NCBI GenBank assembly: GCA_947034885.2
Contig: OX344754.2
Coordinates: 26,595,369-26,659,368, forward strand
Direction: 5' to 3'
Source: Thuidium tamariscinum
Lineage: Eukaryota; Streptophyta; Bryopsida; Hypnales; Thuidiaceae
DNA length: 64,000 bases
The stretch's first letter is position 1. The number at the start of each line of letters is the position of its first letter. Below the pieces are notes generated by a model. It was not told where the DNA came from. It saw only the letters and a list, made by a program, of their open reading frames with translations, and did not search any database. The position numbers were made by a program, and so were the translations under genes. This document shows positions 31,930 to 45,440 of the stretch, piece after piece.

Positions 31930-33793
31930 CATAAAGGACCAAACTGCATTTTTTTGCAACATAGCAATTTTTGGCAACTTACTACAAATGGAGTTTTTGT
32001 TTTATTTTTTTGAAATTTTCACAAAACATGTATCCAAGGAGTAACTTTAACCCCTAAAGGACTGAGGCATTTTCTGGCTTGAAAACCACTCAAAACTGCC
32101 ATGTTTGCTACTTCCTCCCAAAAAAACAAAAAAAACAATTTTATTAGAATCTAACCGTAGGATCTTGTAAATTACTTGTCTGAGATCATATGGTAAAAAT
32201 TTAATGAAGTTTGACCGTACCGATTGGAAGATATTAGCATTCAAAGTTGGAAAAAAAAGTTTTTTTGAACTCTGACTTGCAATTTCAGATGACTTTGATT
32301 GCCATTTGTTGAATTTTTTTGCACTATAGACCATGAAGTTAAAATTTATTATGTTGAACATTTGAGTTGGGAATTAGGGAAAAAAATTTCCAAAAAAAAA
32401 CTACTTGATTTTCATTCATTAAAAAATTGTTAAGTAGCAGTAGGTCCAAGATTGAACAAAACACTAAGTTGTTAATAACTTTAAGATGGAATTGAAAAAC
32501 CATGATCCCAACGGTGAGCTTGTTCTTGCAAACATCCTAAACCCTACCAAAAAAGAAAATTTGAAAAATTTGAAAAATTGCATTCAAAAATGAATTCTGT
32601 AAGTTATTTTCTGAAGAAGGTGCTTAGATTGCCCGAAATTCAAGATTGTCCGTAACTTTCTCATTATTAGTCCAAATAAAATGAACCAAAGCTTCAGATG
32701 TAGAACAAAAAAAAATCTTCAAGAAAAAAAAAGAAAAAAGAAAAAAATAATTTTTTTTGTGTTTTTTTTTTCCTGCCCGGCGAATTGCTTTTTGGACATA
32801 GAATGGCATAACTTTTGCTTCCAAGCACCAATTGAAATAAAAATTATATTTTTGGAAAGCTAATCTGATTTCCTATCTTCAAAAAAAGTTTCAAAAAATA
32901 ATATAAAAAATTCAAGTCACACAAGCCTGCCCGAAATTCCAAGTGTCCCCCGAGGGGACTTCAGTCCTTTAGGGGTTAAGGCCCAAAAATTTCATAACTT
33001 TTGACTACATAGTAAAAAAGCTATTGTATGATATGTAGTTTTCTCTACTATGTAGGCAGCCCGGGCAAAAAAAAAACTTCTTCAAAAATCACTTTTTTTG
33101 AATTTTCAAATTTCAAATTTTTTCTTTAGATTTTTATCTACTTAGAAAGATTTGAATCATTCCATCTTGATTCATGAGATGAAAGTTATAGGAGTTTTAG
33201 TTAGGGGTAGTTTATGGGTACTTATGGAATCTCTACACTAAAATAAACTTTAAAGTCATTTATTTTATTCAATTTTTAATATTTTTGAATTAAAAAAAAT
33301 TGGGTGTATATTGTTTATTACAACATTACAACCATTGGGATTGGCATTTTTCAATCCTATAAAAAAATAATTAACAATTTAGTATTTTGGATCATTTTCT
33401 ACTTCTTTCTACTTATTTATTTTTCCTAAATCTTGTACAATTCCAAATTATTTGAAAATTTTCAAGCATGTAGACAAATTGAATTGAAGAATGAATCAAA
33501 GAGCTATAAACATTTTGGATATTTCTTCATATAAATGTGAGCTACTGAAATGCAACTGCTTGGATTTTTGCAAGGTCAAAAAATGTTTTTTTGACAATTC
33601 AAACACTAATATCTTGCAATCTACACAGTGAAAATTTCTGAAATTTTTTCCACATCTTCTTGAATTAGTGTAATACAAAATCCTATGGTTACAAATGTTC
33701 AAAGATGTTTTTCTTGAAATTTTGTACTTGCTTTAGAAATGGCAGTTTTGGAGCATTTCTGGTGAAAACATAGTCAAAAACCTTTACAGGTTA
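31930..33793 (+). mobile_element. Variant piggyBac-like MITE interrupted by copy 5
   Basis: The left part (aaaggaccaaactgc, gcaacatagcaatttttggc) and the right part from 32980 (cataacttttgactacat) together match the complete variant copy at 52668-53601. The right end has decayed to CCTTTACAGGTTAA. The element at 32047-32979 sits inside it. Confidence 0.7.
32047..32979 (+). mobile_element. piggyBac-like MITE, copy 5 (nested, TTAA target visible)
   Basis: Bounded by TTAACCCCTAAAGGACTGAG and AGTCCTTTAGGGGTTAA. Excising it with one TTAA restores the variant MITE around it, which supports TTAA as the duplicated target. Confidence 0.8.
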
Positions 33794-34048
33794 ATTACTC
33801 ACCATTTGTGAAATCTTCACTATTGATTTATCCTATAATTAGAGAGGCCAAAATATTGGATAGAGATTTAGTGTCGACAAGATTTTTTGGAAGACATAAA
33901 AACAATATTGTTATATTTTGGCCTATACTAGAGTGATTTAGAAAAATTAGTGTCATATCCATTAGTTGGCAAAATGATTTAATTGCTTGAATTGATTTGT
34001 ATCAAGAAGTAATTATTAGAATACAAATTTCTCTCATCAGCTAAGTAT

Positions 34049-35167
34049 ATGGCAAATTTTGTTAAAATGGCGGTATTCTATATGTCATTTTTGAGATTGT
34101 GTGGTCTGAACTAAATACTAACATTTAGTATAGGTATAGATTTTCAAGCATCTAGGATACATATAGATTTCAAATATCTATGATAGGTTTAGATTTCAAA
34201 CCATGTAGTCTGAAATATCCTAGACCAGTATAGATTTCAAACATCTACAATACATATAAGATCCCAAATATCTATGACAGGTTTAGATTTCAAACTACAT
34301 GGTTTGAAACATCTTAGACAAGTATAGATTTCAAAAATCTATAACAAGCTTAGACAGTGATTGCAACAAATAATTGTACTATTTGTTGCATTTTGCAATA
34401 ATATTCACAAATCATGATTTTTTCTTGAGTACTTCAAGATTAGAAATCTAATTTTTTCTTAATTTTAAAAATATGACTTTTGTATACACCTTTAAAATGA
34501 AGGTACCTAGGGAAGGAAATGCATAGAAATTTTTTCTAAATACAAGAACTTGAAAAGTGCCAAACTTCAAGAAAATAGATACTTTGATGTTTAAATTAGT
34601 TAAAAATAGTCAAAATAAGTGAATACAAAAAATAAAAATTGGACATTTTTAGCAACTCTATAGAAATGGTCATTCACCAAAAAATCCACCAAAGTAACAT
34701 TTCATATGTTTCAAAATACAAGCAGAAAGAAGCTCACTTTGTAGACTTCCACACCACACAAAATTTATTATTTTTAAAATTCCTTCAGTCATTAGCTACA
34801 AGTCTACTATAAGACCACCTCATCTAAATTTCACCTCAAAATTCATTTTTTGGGGTACTAAATAGTACTAAAAACCTCCAAATTGGTAATTGTGACACTC
34901 AATTGGGGTTTATTTTTGGAAAGTATATTTTTTTTTTAATTATGAAAAAAATATATAAAGTGTATGATAGTTGTAGAAACCTTTTATATAAGTTTTGATT
35001 CATTTGGAGCCAAAACAAAAAATTATGGCCAAAAATAGATCAGTATGTGACCTATGACAAAATAGTACAAGTGTTTTTTGCAATCACCTTAGATTTTAGA
35101 CCATGCAATTTGAATTGTAAGAAGTGTCAAAATAATGGAGTGTTGCCAATTTAATGAAATTTGCCAT
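34049..35167. mobile_element. ATGGYRAATTT-terminus element containing a nested MITE
   Basis: The ends are ATGGCAAATTTTGTTAAAAT and the inverse TTTAATGAAATTTGCCAT, flanked by GTAT on both sides. A short complete relative is at 40733-40951. A copy of the GGGTCATTGC family (about 34363-35090, ends GTGATTGCAAC and TTTTTTGCAATCACC) lies inside. Confidence 0.65.
34110..34350 (+). repeat. Tandem ~120-bp repeat with TATAGATTTCAAA units
   Basis: Two diverged ~120-bp units, each containing several TATAGATTTCAAACATCTA variants, within the element at 34049-35167. Confidence 0.6.
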
Positions 35168-35749
35168 GTATGTGATATATATAGCATGCCTTTGAAATCA
35201 TTTGTGATTGCAATACAAATTTCAATTCAATCAATACAATTAAGGTTCTAAAATCTAATTAAGTTTTTGTCAAACAAACAAATATGAAGCTCAAAATCTA
35301 CAAGACATACAAGTTAGGTATTTTGAAGTTGTGTGGTCTCAACCTAAATTCCAAAAGGATACGTATACAAGAACTTGACAAGAAAAATTAGGCCTTGTCA
35401 CATTAAACGGGGGTTTCTACTAGTGTTAATGTTAGATTTGTTGCATTTACACAATTCTATAGAAATGGAATGATGGACCATCAAGCACACAAGGAATGCA
35501 ATGTGTACTGAGTCTAGAAGAGGGATGAAGCTCAAATCTAAGCTTAATTAGTAAGCACACTACAATATTGCAAATGAAAAGCAATTGGCATACTAATTAG
35601 TATATCCTCTAACTTATACAATTGGTTGTGGCCAAAGTACTTTTGTTCATCACTATAGAACAAATGAGTGATAAATATCTTATGGATATTATTTTATAAT
35701 ACAAAAAGTGAAAGTATAAAGAATTTGGGAATTTTTGAGCTTTGAACAA

Positions 35750-36501
35750 TTTGAAGTCATGTAGTAAATTTTTTATGAAGTTTAACTATAGATTGAGAGA
35801 TATTAGCATTGGCATTCAAATGGAACAAATTTTTTTTTGTAAACACTAGCTTGTAATTTCAAATGACTTTGATCACGATAAATAGAAAAAATTTCCATTG
35901 TATATAGTTTTAAATTAAAAAAATTGTCTTCAAGAATTGAGTTGAAAGTCTAGGAAAAAAAAACATTAGGATTTCATTCCTTAAAAAATTATTAAGTAGA
36001 AGTAGATCAAATATCAATGAAAAAGTACATCATTAAATAGCTCCGATAGGATGAGATTGAAACGTTATAATGCCAATGGTGAGATTGTTTTAAAAAGCAA
36101 ATGACTTCACCTTGTCAAACAATTTTTTTTGAAAAATTGTGAAAATGAATCTTACAAGTTATTTTCTTAAGAAGATGTCACATTGCTTGAAAACAAAATT
36201 GTTCATAACTTTCTCATCATTAATTCAAATGGAATGAATAAAAGCTTCAGATGTAGACAAAAATATGATCTATAAGAAAAAAAAAATTAATGTCAAATTT
36301 TTATAGAATTTTTTCCACCAAATGAGAATTTGAAAATTTAAGGTATAACTTTTGTTCTTGGGCACTGATTGGATTACAACTAATAAGTTCTTCTATCTCA
36401 TAAGAAAGCTTCAAAAAATTTTACTAAAAATTGGTGGCATTGGAATGAATCCAAAATCAATTTGGTTTCCTAATAGGACAATGGTCCTTTTGTGGTTAAA
36501 A
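35750..36501 (+). mobile_element. piggyBac-like MITE, copy 6 (decayed)
   Basis: Internal blocks (gaagtttaactatagattgagagatattag, tttgttcttgggcactgattg) match the family in order. It ends ATGGTCCTTTTGTGGTTAA. The left terminus is not recognisable. Confidence 0.55.
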
Positions 36502-36648
36502 ATCACCACGAGAAGCTATATAACTAGTGATAGAAATACAAATGACCACATATATGGACACATAGACATCAAGAATTGTCTAGTGTTTGAAAAGTATTTT
36601 GTTGATAAAAATTCAAGCTTGAAAATTTCAAATTTTAAGGCTCCGTTT

Positions 36649-36850
36649 GGGTGATTGCAAGAAATACTAAAACTATTTTACATCACTATCCAATCTGGAA
36701 TGATAGAATTGTCATTTACTATAACTTTTGAAGTATAAACCCCAACTAATTTGAAGTTTTTATTGGAGATGTCTAATTTGATAATGATTAAAGATTTCTT
36801 ATTTTCGAAAAAAAATTCAAAAAAAAAATTATATTTAAATTTAAATTTAG
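36649..36850 (+). mobile_element. Partial GGGTGATTGCAAG MITE
   Basis: It begins GGGTGATTGCAAGAAATAC and runs into the complete copy that starts at 36851. No right end of its own was found. Confidence 0.45.
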
Positions 36851-37584
36851 GGGTCATTGCAAGAATCACCTGTCGATTTTGTTGTGTTTTGCAACAATAC
36901 TCATGATTTTTTCAGGAGTACTATAAAATTAAAAAAATAATTTTAAAAAAATAAAAAAATATTAATAATGTACAAACCTCTAAAATGAAGGTTTTCATCA
37001 AAGGAAATTGATAGAAAAATTTTCTAAGTAGGAGAACTTGAAAAGTGCCAAATCTCAAGAAAATAGGTACTTTGATTCAAAAATTAGAGAAAAATAGTAA
37101 AAATAAGTATTTTCAAAAAATGAAAAGTGACAATTTGCAACAACTTTATGGAGATGGTCATTCACCAAAAAAACCACCAAAATCATATTTTATATGTTTC
37201 AAAATACAAGTAGAAAGAAGCTTACTTTGTAGACCTCCACACCACCTAAAATTAAATATTTTTTAAAAAATCCTTCCCTGAAAAGCTAGAAGTCTGTTAG
37301 AAGACCATCTCATACAAATTTTATTTCAAAATCATTGAAAAAAGGTATTCCATAGTACTGACAACCGCTAAACTGCAAAATGTGACATTCAATTGGGGTC
37401 TATTTTTGGATAGTAAAATATTTTTCAAAATTATGAAAAAATCAAAGAAGGTGTATAATAGTTATGAGTACCCTCTCTATAAATCTTGAGTCATTTGGAG
37501 ACAAAAAACGAAAGTTATGGCCAAAAAACAGATCAACATGCAACGAGTGACACAAAATAGTTCAAGTGTTTCTTGCAATAACCC
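36851..37584 (-). mobile_element. GGGTCATTGCAAG MITE, complete copy (734 bp)
   Basis: Starts GGGTCATTGCAAGAATCAC, ends TTTCTTGCAATAACCC, flanked by TTAG on both sides (36847-36850, 37585-37588). No ORF. It is the reference copy for the 4-bp duplication of this family. Confidence 0.8.
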
Positions 37585-37691
37585 TTAGATCATTTATTAC
37601 ACTTTGAAGTTTGAAGGATTTTAGTACTGGAGAGTATTCAAAATTAATGATATATAGAGCTGAAAGTTTTGTAGTCTATTCCTACACTAGA

Positions 37692-37844
37692 CACTACAAG
37701 AAAATGGGGGTATAAATGACTTGCCCACAATGACCTCACCAACAACAATAACTACAAAATAGTCATTTTGGAGTCATTTTGCAATAATTGTTGTCGGTGT
37801 AGTCATTGTGGACAAGTCATTTACACCCCCATTTTCTTGTAGTG
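37692..37844. mobile_element. CACTA-type MITE (153 bp)
   Basis: Termini CACTACAAGAAAATGGGGGT and its inverse ending CTTGTAGTG, flanked by the 3-bp duplication AGA. CACTACAAGAAA is the typical plant CACTA (EnSpm) end. Inverted pairing extends over most of the element. Confidence 0.9.
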
Positions 37845-37849
37845 AGACA

Positions 37850-40730
37850 TGAATGCATCTGCCAAAGGAAATTTAAAAAGACATTATTTTATTTCCTCTA
37901 TGTATGTACAAATAGGGATACTTTAAACGCACTCTTTTGAAAATTCAAAACATTAGAGAAATTTTGAACCCTCAAAGAGGCCCTTAAGAATTGACATGCA
38001 AAGCTATTTATTGAAGGCTAGAGTTGATAGCCTAAGTACACAATATGTGTCACTACCTTGTGTGAATCTCATCAAGTACTTTTGAATTTGTCAATGTAAA
38101 AAATTCACTTATAGTACCAAGGACTTGAATGACAAAAAGTATCTATTGTTCTATTGTCCAATAAGAGGCATTTCATGGTGCAAACATCATGAGTGTGAAG
38201 TACCCATAATCTTATTAAAAAAAAGTCTCATTCATAGTACTAAAAATACATGAGTCATTAGTACTTAATTGCACCAAATTTGTCCTTCTCCAAATAAAAT
38301 AATCCCTCAATGTACTTAAAATTTGAATGAAGTATCTAATGTGCCATTATCCAATAAAAAAACATGTACCTTTACAAACATCATAATGTCAAAATGGGTG
38401 GAAATAGGGGAAAAAATTTGTACTTTCTTTGATAAGTACACATTTAAATCCAATTGAAGACTTCAATTGAGGCCATTTTAGAGGCCTCTTTGAGGGCTCT
38501 GGGAGATCACTCTTGGTTTCTTAGAAATCTACGTGAGTTAAAAAATAGGGTCCATTTAGTTCAAAGGAAAAAAATTTATATAATATGTAGGACTACTATA
38601 GGGTCTATGAAATGCTATACACTCTATTATATGTAAATTAGAATGTGTAAAAACATCATGTAGTAGAAATTTTTATTAATAAGATAGTCTTGACAAATAG
38701 AAGTTGTATAATTTTTCATTGTACAATGTGTATAGATGTAGATAAATAATTTCATGTAGATGATAAAAATGGACACAATCAAGCTTAAGGGATCTACAAT
38801 GAAGGGTGATATACTAAAATTTTGCTATGATATTAATAGTATACATAATTAAAAATTAAATATAAGTGTAAGACATTGACCATAAGTGATAGAAATTGCT
38901 TCATTTGGCATGGATAGGGAGTTTATTTTAGGGGATTCAACAAACTAAAAATTATACAACATGTGTACAAAATTTATAGTCCATTTGATTTCAATCTTTG
39001 AAGCTAAATATGTTATACACAATCATAATGAATAGAATGTTTATGGGATAGTTTCAATGGAGATTCTAGAAGTATTTAGTGTTTAACTTCTTATTTTCTA
39101 AAGCACGGAGGGTATTTTGGAAGAAGAAAAGTGCAAATAGCCAATTCTAGATGCATTTACCAATTTAAAAAAAATTTAATCATACAAATTTTTTATTAAA
39201 CAAGGCAATGTTTAGGAAAACATTAAGCCCATTTGTCCTTGTGGATTGAAAGATTACAATGTGTAAGGTGAGAATTTTCTTTTATTCCTACAAAACAAGG
39301 GCAATGAACTTCAAGCCTTTTAAGAGTATAATTTTTTGACCGTTCACAAGTATATGATATTAGGTTTATTTATGAAAAATTTCAAAAGCAAATATGGAAT
39401 TTACCTTATTCTAAATCAATTTACAATGAAAAGAGGTTAATTGCATTGGCAATACACTAGTCATTTTTTGATGTTTTCTTATGCAATGAAGAAGTTTTTC
39501 ATTTGTAATATGTGGTAAAATTTTCATGAACTTTGATTTCATAGGTTGCAAAATAATAGAACTTGAAGTTAGAAGAAAATGTTTTTCTGAAGCTACTCCA
39601 AAATAGCTAACAAATTTTGAATTATCTTAGAATGTGCATTGAGAACCAAATCTTTTTAGGACACTTGAATGCCATATTTTATTAGTTGCACATATGCCAA
39701 ATTTCAAAATTGATGAATGTTTTTTGCAAAAGATGTACCAAAGATGGCTAAATTGTCTAGCCTATCGAAAAAATTTAGGAGAGCATAACTTTCATTTGGA
39801 TCCCCAATTTAAAAAATTTATATTTTTACTAAAAGATATACATGTTCACATCTTCTAACAAAATTTTATGAACATCCAATCAAAATTCACTTCATAAGAA
39901 CTTACCTAGATTTGCAATCGTTTGTTCAGTGATCAATTGACCTTTAGAAGTTAAAAACTACCATTTTGTCAATGGAACTTGAATTGAATTGGTAGTTGTT
40001 ATTTTCATCCATGGTGTATATCATGTACATGTATGTAGGTGAATGAATTTTTTTTTTATAAATAGAGTTGGAGGTAGGAAAAAATTAGACACTTGATTTT
40101 TAAATGTAAGGTATCCCTTTGTAAAAAATAAAAATCCTACAAGAATGAATTTACAAAAACTATAGGGTATTGGAAACATGCCCTTTGTAGATTTTTATGT
40201 AAAAATACGGTCATCTTAAATACTAAAATGAAGGTAAATAGCTCCACATCAACTAATTTCTTAACTTAAGTGTATACCTTAAATTACAAGGAGTGATCTC
40301 CCCAAGTTTGAGGGTTCAAAATTTCTCTAATGTAGTTTAAGTCAGATCATATTTTTAGTGAAATCTCTTCCCCATAAGTTCTCTCAAATTGCCAATTTAT
40401 AGTTTCTTTGAAAATTCTTTTCTTTGTTCTTTACAAATTAAAATGTTAAAGTGCCTACTTTCATGTAATTTTGCACTTTTCTAGATTTCCTCCTTAGAGA
40501 ATTTATCTATGCTTTTCCTTTCTAGGATACCTTCTCTTTAAAGATGTACTTGTTAAAAACATTTCTTACATTTTTTTGAAATTGTTTTTCTAATTACACA
40601 ATATTCCTAAGAAAATCATAAGTGCAATGTAAAACACTACAAAAATAAGAGAGTGTTTTTTACAATTACTTGCTTCACTTTTGCAAAAACAATACAAAAA
40701 ATATATAATACATGTCAAGGCATTATCGAT
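37850..40730. other. AT-rich DNA, no gene seen
   Basis: About 2.9 kb of AT-rich sequence with no domain-bearing ORF and no complete TIR pair that I could find. Confidence 0.4.
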
Positions 40731-40732
40731 TT

Positions 40733-40951
40733 ATGGTGAATTTCATTAAAATGGCGGTATTCCATTAGTTTGACACTTTTGACAATTCAAACCGCTTGGT
40801 TTGAAATCTACATCTGTCATAGGTTTTAGAAATACATATAATTCCTAGATGTCTGAAAATGTACATATGTCATAGATGCCAGTTTTCAGTTTAGACCATG
40901 CGGTCTGAAAAATGGTATTTGCAATACCGCCAATTTAACGAAATTCACCAT
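40733..40951. mobile_element. ATGGTGAATTTC-terminus MITE (219 bp)
   Basis: The ends ATGGTGAATTTCATTAAAAT and ATTTAACGAAATTCACCAT are inverted, and the pairing continues through GGCGGTATT/AATACCGCC. ATTT flanks both sides, a 4-bp duplication. Confidence 0.75.
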
Positions 40952-41557
40952 ATTTATTTGCATGAGCATGTAAAATATTTTCAATAAAAGAATTTATGTC
41001 ATGTACAAAAGTCAGCAATATAATTTTAAAAAGATTAATGTTTTAACAAAATATTTTTAAAGGATTTTACCAAATTTATAAGATTAAAGGTTCTAGGGCT
41101 ACTTCACGTAGCTACAAATTGTATATATGAATAAGATTAAATCTGGTAATTTACAAACACATAAGTACATGATTGCCAAAGAAAAAAAATGAGGAAATTG
41201 GATTGAGATTGTTCTATGTCTTTTTAACATGCAATGGGTCAATGAAATTGTTTCTTCCCTCCCCTAATTCCATAATAGAAAAAGGATCTATGTCATTTGA
41301 TTATATTTATTGTAGTTTGAAGAGGAAAAACAAAAAAGAAAAATACACACTATTCATAAAAATTAAACTAAAAATATAAAGGATGTGAGGCTTTGAAATG
41401 GGTGTGTGCTCCTATCATCATGATAGTCTAAAATGGTGATCATGGCTTCCAAAATATTTTAGTCCCTAAAGAATATTGGATGATAGATAGGAATTATTTC
41501 CTCTTTGAGCAACATAACTTTGGCTACCTCAATTTATTTTGTCCTTAGTACACATGC

Positions 41558-43003
41558 CAGGGTTGTTATTTTGTGAGCTTGTGAGCCTATGAGCCTGCAA
41601 GCCTATACAATTTTTTGAAGATTCCATTTAAACTTTTGGCCAAACTTGATTAACTTTGGTAAATTTTAGTACCTATTACCGTAGAACTATTATCGTGGAC
41701 CTATTACCGTGGTCCCTTGAATAACTTTGTTTTATTGTTTATTGTAATTTGCTAGATTTTATGAAGAAAAAAAATTAGTGACTAATTATAATTTTTTTTG
41801 AAATCAAATGAGGTTATTTCACAAATTTAGATTTTTGTGAACGCTCTCCTTACTCCTTAGTCTTGCTTCTTGATACCCCTTAGCACTAAGGAGAGTCCCA
41901 CAGCTTTGATTACAAAAAATTCTTTTTTTTCCTGCAATTGAAGGACTCCCCTCGGCGCCAAGGAGAGCCACTCGACCCAACCAAAAAAAAAAAAAAGTTT
42001 TTTTTTTTTTCTTGCAATAATAATTTTATCGGAGCTGTGGGACTCTTCTCGACGCCGAGGGGTACTAGGAAGCAAGACCAAGGAAAGTGTTCACAAAAAT
42101 TTAGCAAAGCTTGACAAATATTGTTTCAAGATGATAAATAAACAACCATTGGATGAACAAGAGGATAATGAATCAATTAATCAGTCATCTTGTGTAACAA
42201 AGTTCATTATTTACAAAAGTAATCCCTATCAATCAAATATTTTTTTTTAAATCTTAACAAGTTCCATTATTGTTATATTAAGACAAAACTGTAGGTGCCT
42301 ACATTGGCCTTTGAGAAGACCTACTCTACTATAAAATACTCATAAACAAAATGAAATATGGTGCAACTAAATTCTTTCCATTTATAATGAAATCGTACAA
42401 ACAAATTTTTTTCTAAAATTTAAACAAGTCCATTGACTTAAAAATGAAGAGGGAATAATTGATGCCCTCCTATTGGCCTTGAGAAGACTTATAATGCTAC
42501 AAGACATGATAAACCAAAATAAAATTTAGTGTAGCAAAGATTTTTATCAACAAATTTTCTTTCTAAAATCTAAACAACTGTAATAATAATATATCAATAA
42601 AAATCATTAGTACCTTTCCCTAGGCCTAAAAAAGATCTACATTATTATAGGATAATGATCAACCAAATACTCTATATTAACTTAATTCCATCTTTATTTA
42701 TTTTTCATATCAATTGAGTTCTTCATTTTTGTAATGTATACTTTTAAGTAAGATTGAAAATTAGAATCTTCACCCAATTTCAACATAACCACAGTAGTAG
42801 GTCCACAGTAATAGGTCTATAAAAATAGGTACTAAAATTTATTAGAAATAAAAAAATTTGATTCAAATTTTAAGATGGAATCAATTTTAATGAATAAAAT
42901 TAAGTTTTATAATGCTTCTTCAAATTTTTATGCTCTGTACTCACAGAATCCGTGCTCTACGCTCACAGGCTCACGCTCACAAGCTCATAGAATAGCACCG
43001 CTG
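41558..43003. mobile_element. Non-autonomous hAT-like element with layered inverted repeats
   Basis: The left end CAGGGTTGTTATTTTGTGAG and the right end, as reverse complement CAGCGGTGCTATTCTATGAG, both continue with TGAGCCT-type repeats. A second inverted pair (TAAATTTTAGTACCTATT with GGACCTATTACCGTGG) lies at about 41664-41720 and 42787-42840. No transposase ORF and no clean 8-bp duplication. Confidence 0.6.
41832..42105. mobile_element. Foldback MITE with ~70-bp arms
   Basis: The arm from TTTTTGTGAACGCTCTCC to GAGTCCCACAGCT pairs with the inverse at 42030-42105. It is nested in the hAT-like element. A flanking TTTAG on both sides is a possible duplication. Minus-strand ORFs here follow from the arms and are not genes. 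Confidence 0.65.
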
Positions 43004-43009
43004 GTTGGA

Positions 43010-45080
43010 AAGGTAATAATTTAGAACCTCTATTTGTTTTGCATAGGAAAGATGGTTGTTGAAGATTTGTTGGACAATTGCTATTACACTATATTGTACG
43101 TGAGTTTGGCCAATGATGATGAAGGGATGATTTTAGGGCATGACTATTGAATAAAGTCATGTGGACTTCATGTTATAGATTAGCATCAATTACCCTATAA
43201 CTAATCACATAAGCTTTTGGACTATACTTGGTAATATTATTTTAGGTACAACTTTATTTTATGTAAGAAACTAGATTTACACTAGAATGTCTAAAAATTG
43301 GTTTTTGAATTGGTTTTTCCCAAGTGTAGATAAATTTTTTGAACAAAAAAGTATTGTTAAATCTCTTACTAAGTAAATATATGGACTTTCCAAATTTTCA
43401 AATAACATCTAGACTCAATTGCAATGAATCTAATACCTACACTAATCAATTACAATATGCATTCCACCATTCTCAATGTCAATGTGACACCTAGAAATCC
43501 TATCTTGCTACTTACAAAACTCCTAGCTATGAAACCTGAATTAGATTTTGGTACCCTACTACTAATTTGGTGATGGGGTTTTCATTAGAAGTAGATGTTT
43601 CAAGGTTACCTAAGTTGTTTGTTGTTCCCAAAGAGCCCTATTATTTTTAGTCAAAATTAGAGACATCAATCTTTGAGACATTGTATCTCTACCATTTAGT
43701 TGATTCACAAATAGTATGATTATTGAAAATAGTGCCACACTTGATTAAAGATTTGGAAGCAACTTGCCTAATTTGGAAATAATTTCCTAAGTAAGAATGT
43801 CCCGTTAATTGGATTATTAATAAATGTATTCTTACTTATGTTTTTTGATGCAATGGTCATCTTTTCTTGGGAAAAAAATGAAGGACAATTTACCATGAGA
43901 TACAAGAGATCATAAGTTTTGATCAAATTGGATTTCCAATCTATGCATAAATTCTTTTGGTCAATTGCAAATGGGGCACTTATGTAGGGGTTAAAGAAGG
44001 ATATGTGTCTTTTCAAGTTGGCTTTAGCTTGATAGTTTGTCTAATTTGTCTAACACTCTAACTAAAAACATCCCCATAGCAACTCACCAAGGGGAGTTCA
44101 CCTACTTAGTATCCACGTCTAGCCAATACATGTTCCCCACAACAAATAGAGGGAAGATGAAAACGTAAACGGCCTTGGCCAAATTTGCTAATTGCCAAGT
44201 TAAGTGACTCAGTATATTCTATAATCCACTTTTAGAAGTAGGTGTGCAAGTTTTCTAGCATTAGTAAATGCAAAAAAAAAGAATCATAATTGCACTAGCC
44301 AAGTAATCAATACCTATAGGATGGACAATCATATCAATATGTCTTTAATTTGTGCAACACATCTATAATTTGAATGTCGACAGATTAAATACTCTATATA
44401 CACTATCAAAACAATTGTGTGGCAAAATGTCATAAATATTAATGCACAAATCCTAAATTTAGGGGGATCACACACTAAAACACCCTTTCATTTACATATC
44501 ACATGTAATGATGGAGTATTTAATTGGAAAGTTGTTATGTGTTTTCAAGTATTTTTTGCCTCTTTATTTTTACATAAAAAGCTACTAACAGTCTGACAGG
44601 TATTTTTCAACACCTTATTATTTTATTTTTTTTGTAAAAGGTGAAGGAGGATAATTTTTGACACCCTACTTTTTTCAAACAATGTGGGATTACAAAATAT
44701 TGAAAAAAATATGATGGAACATTGCAAAACTAAGCATTCAACAAATTCAAAAACAAAATAAAATTTCATTGTTGTTCTTTTAGGTAGTCACTTACGCCTA
44801 CTTTGACAAACGACAAATTTGGGAAAACTCAAATGATCAAAACTATTGTGGAATTGCCTTGGATAAGGAATTCAAATTAGGTCTATACACAATGTTTTTC
44901 CTATAAAATGATAGTAGATACAAGAAACTCCTCTAGGGGGGACAAGAAGGTTTAAGAAATTTCAATTACTTATTCAATTTTGAGCTCAAAAAGCTCAACA
45001 GAATTTCACTTGCTTTGAGTAATGAAGATGGCTAAGTTCACTATCCACTAAAAGACGCATCACCTCCTTGGTGTACCCCC
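43010..45080. other. AT-rich DNA, no gene seen
   Basis: No domain-bearing ORF. The longest frame (43768-44016, minus) has no recognisable motif. Confidence 0.4.
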
Positions 45081-45440
45081 TTCCCCTGTTTAAAAATCAC
45101 AAGCCGATGATTTTAAATTAAAAAAATGTTCATAGTCCAAGTGTAGTCAATTTCTCGAAAAATCACATGTTGTTGCTCTTTGGAAGATTTAAATACGAAT
45201 TCAAAATACAAATATTATGTGCATACAATATATATATGATACCAAATATAGATACGATAGACATACTATATAGTATGGATATGGTATAAATATGGTATAG
45301 ATATGAATACATGAACAAGAATAGATATGAAGCGGATATAGATATAGGTATGGGAGGGGATATAGGGTATGGGATACAATCAATATGCTATATTGATTGT
45401 TTGATGAATTGGTTTTCAAAATTATGAAGAAGGGATGGAG
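45080..45440 (-). repeat. Degenerate ATATGAATAC simple-repeat block (inverse of 483-790)
   Basis: Variants of ATAGATATGGTATAAATATG, flanked by 'aaaatcacaagccgatgatt' and, on the other side, a G-rich run. The order is reversed relative to the block at 483-790. Confidence 0.55.
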
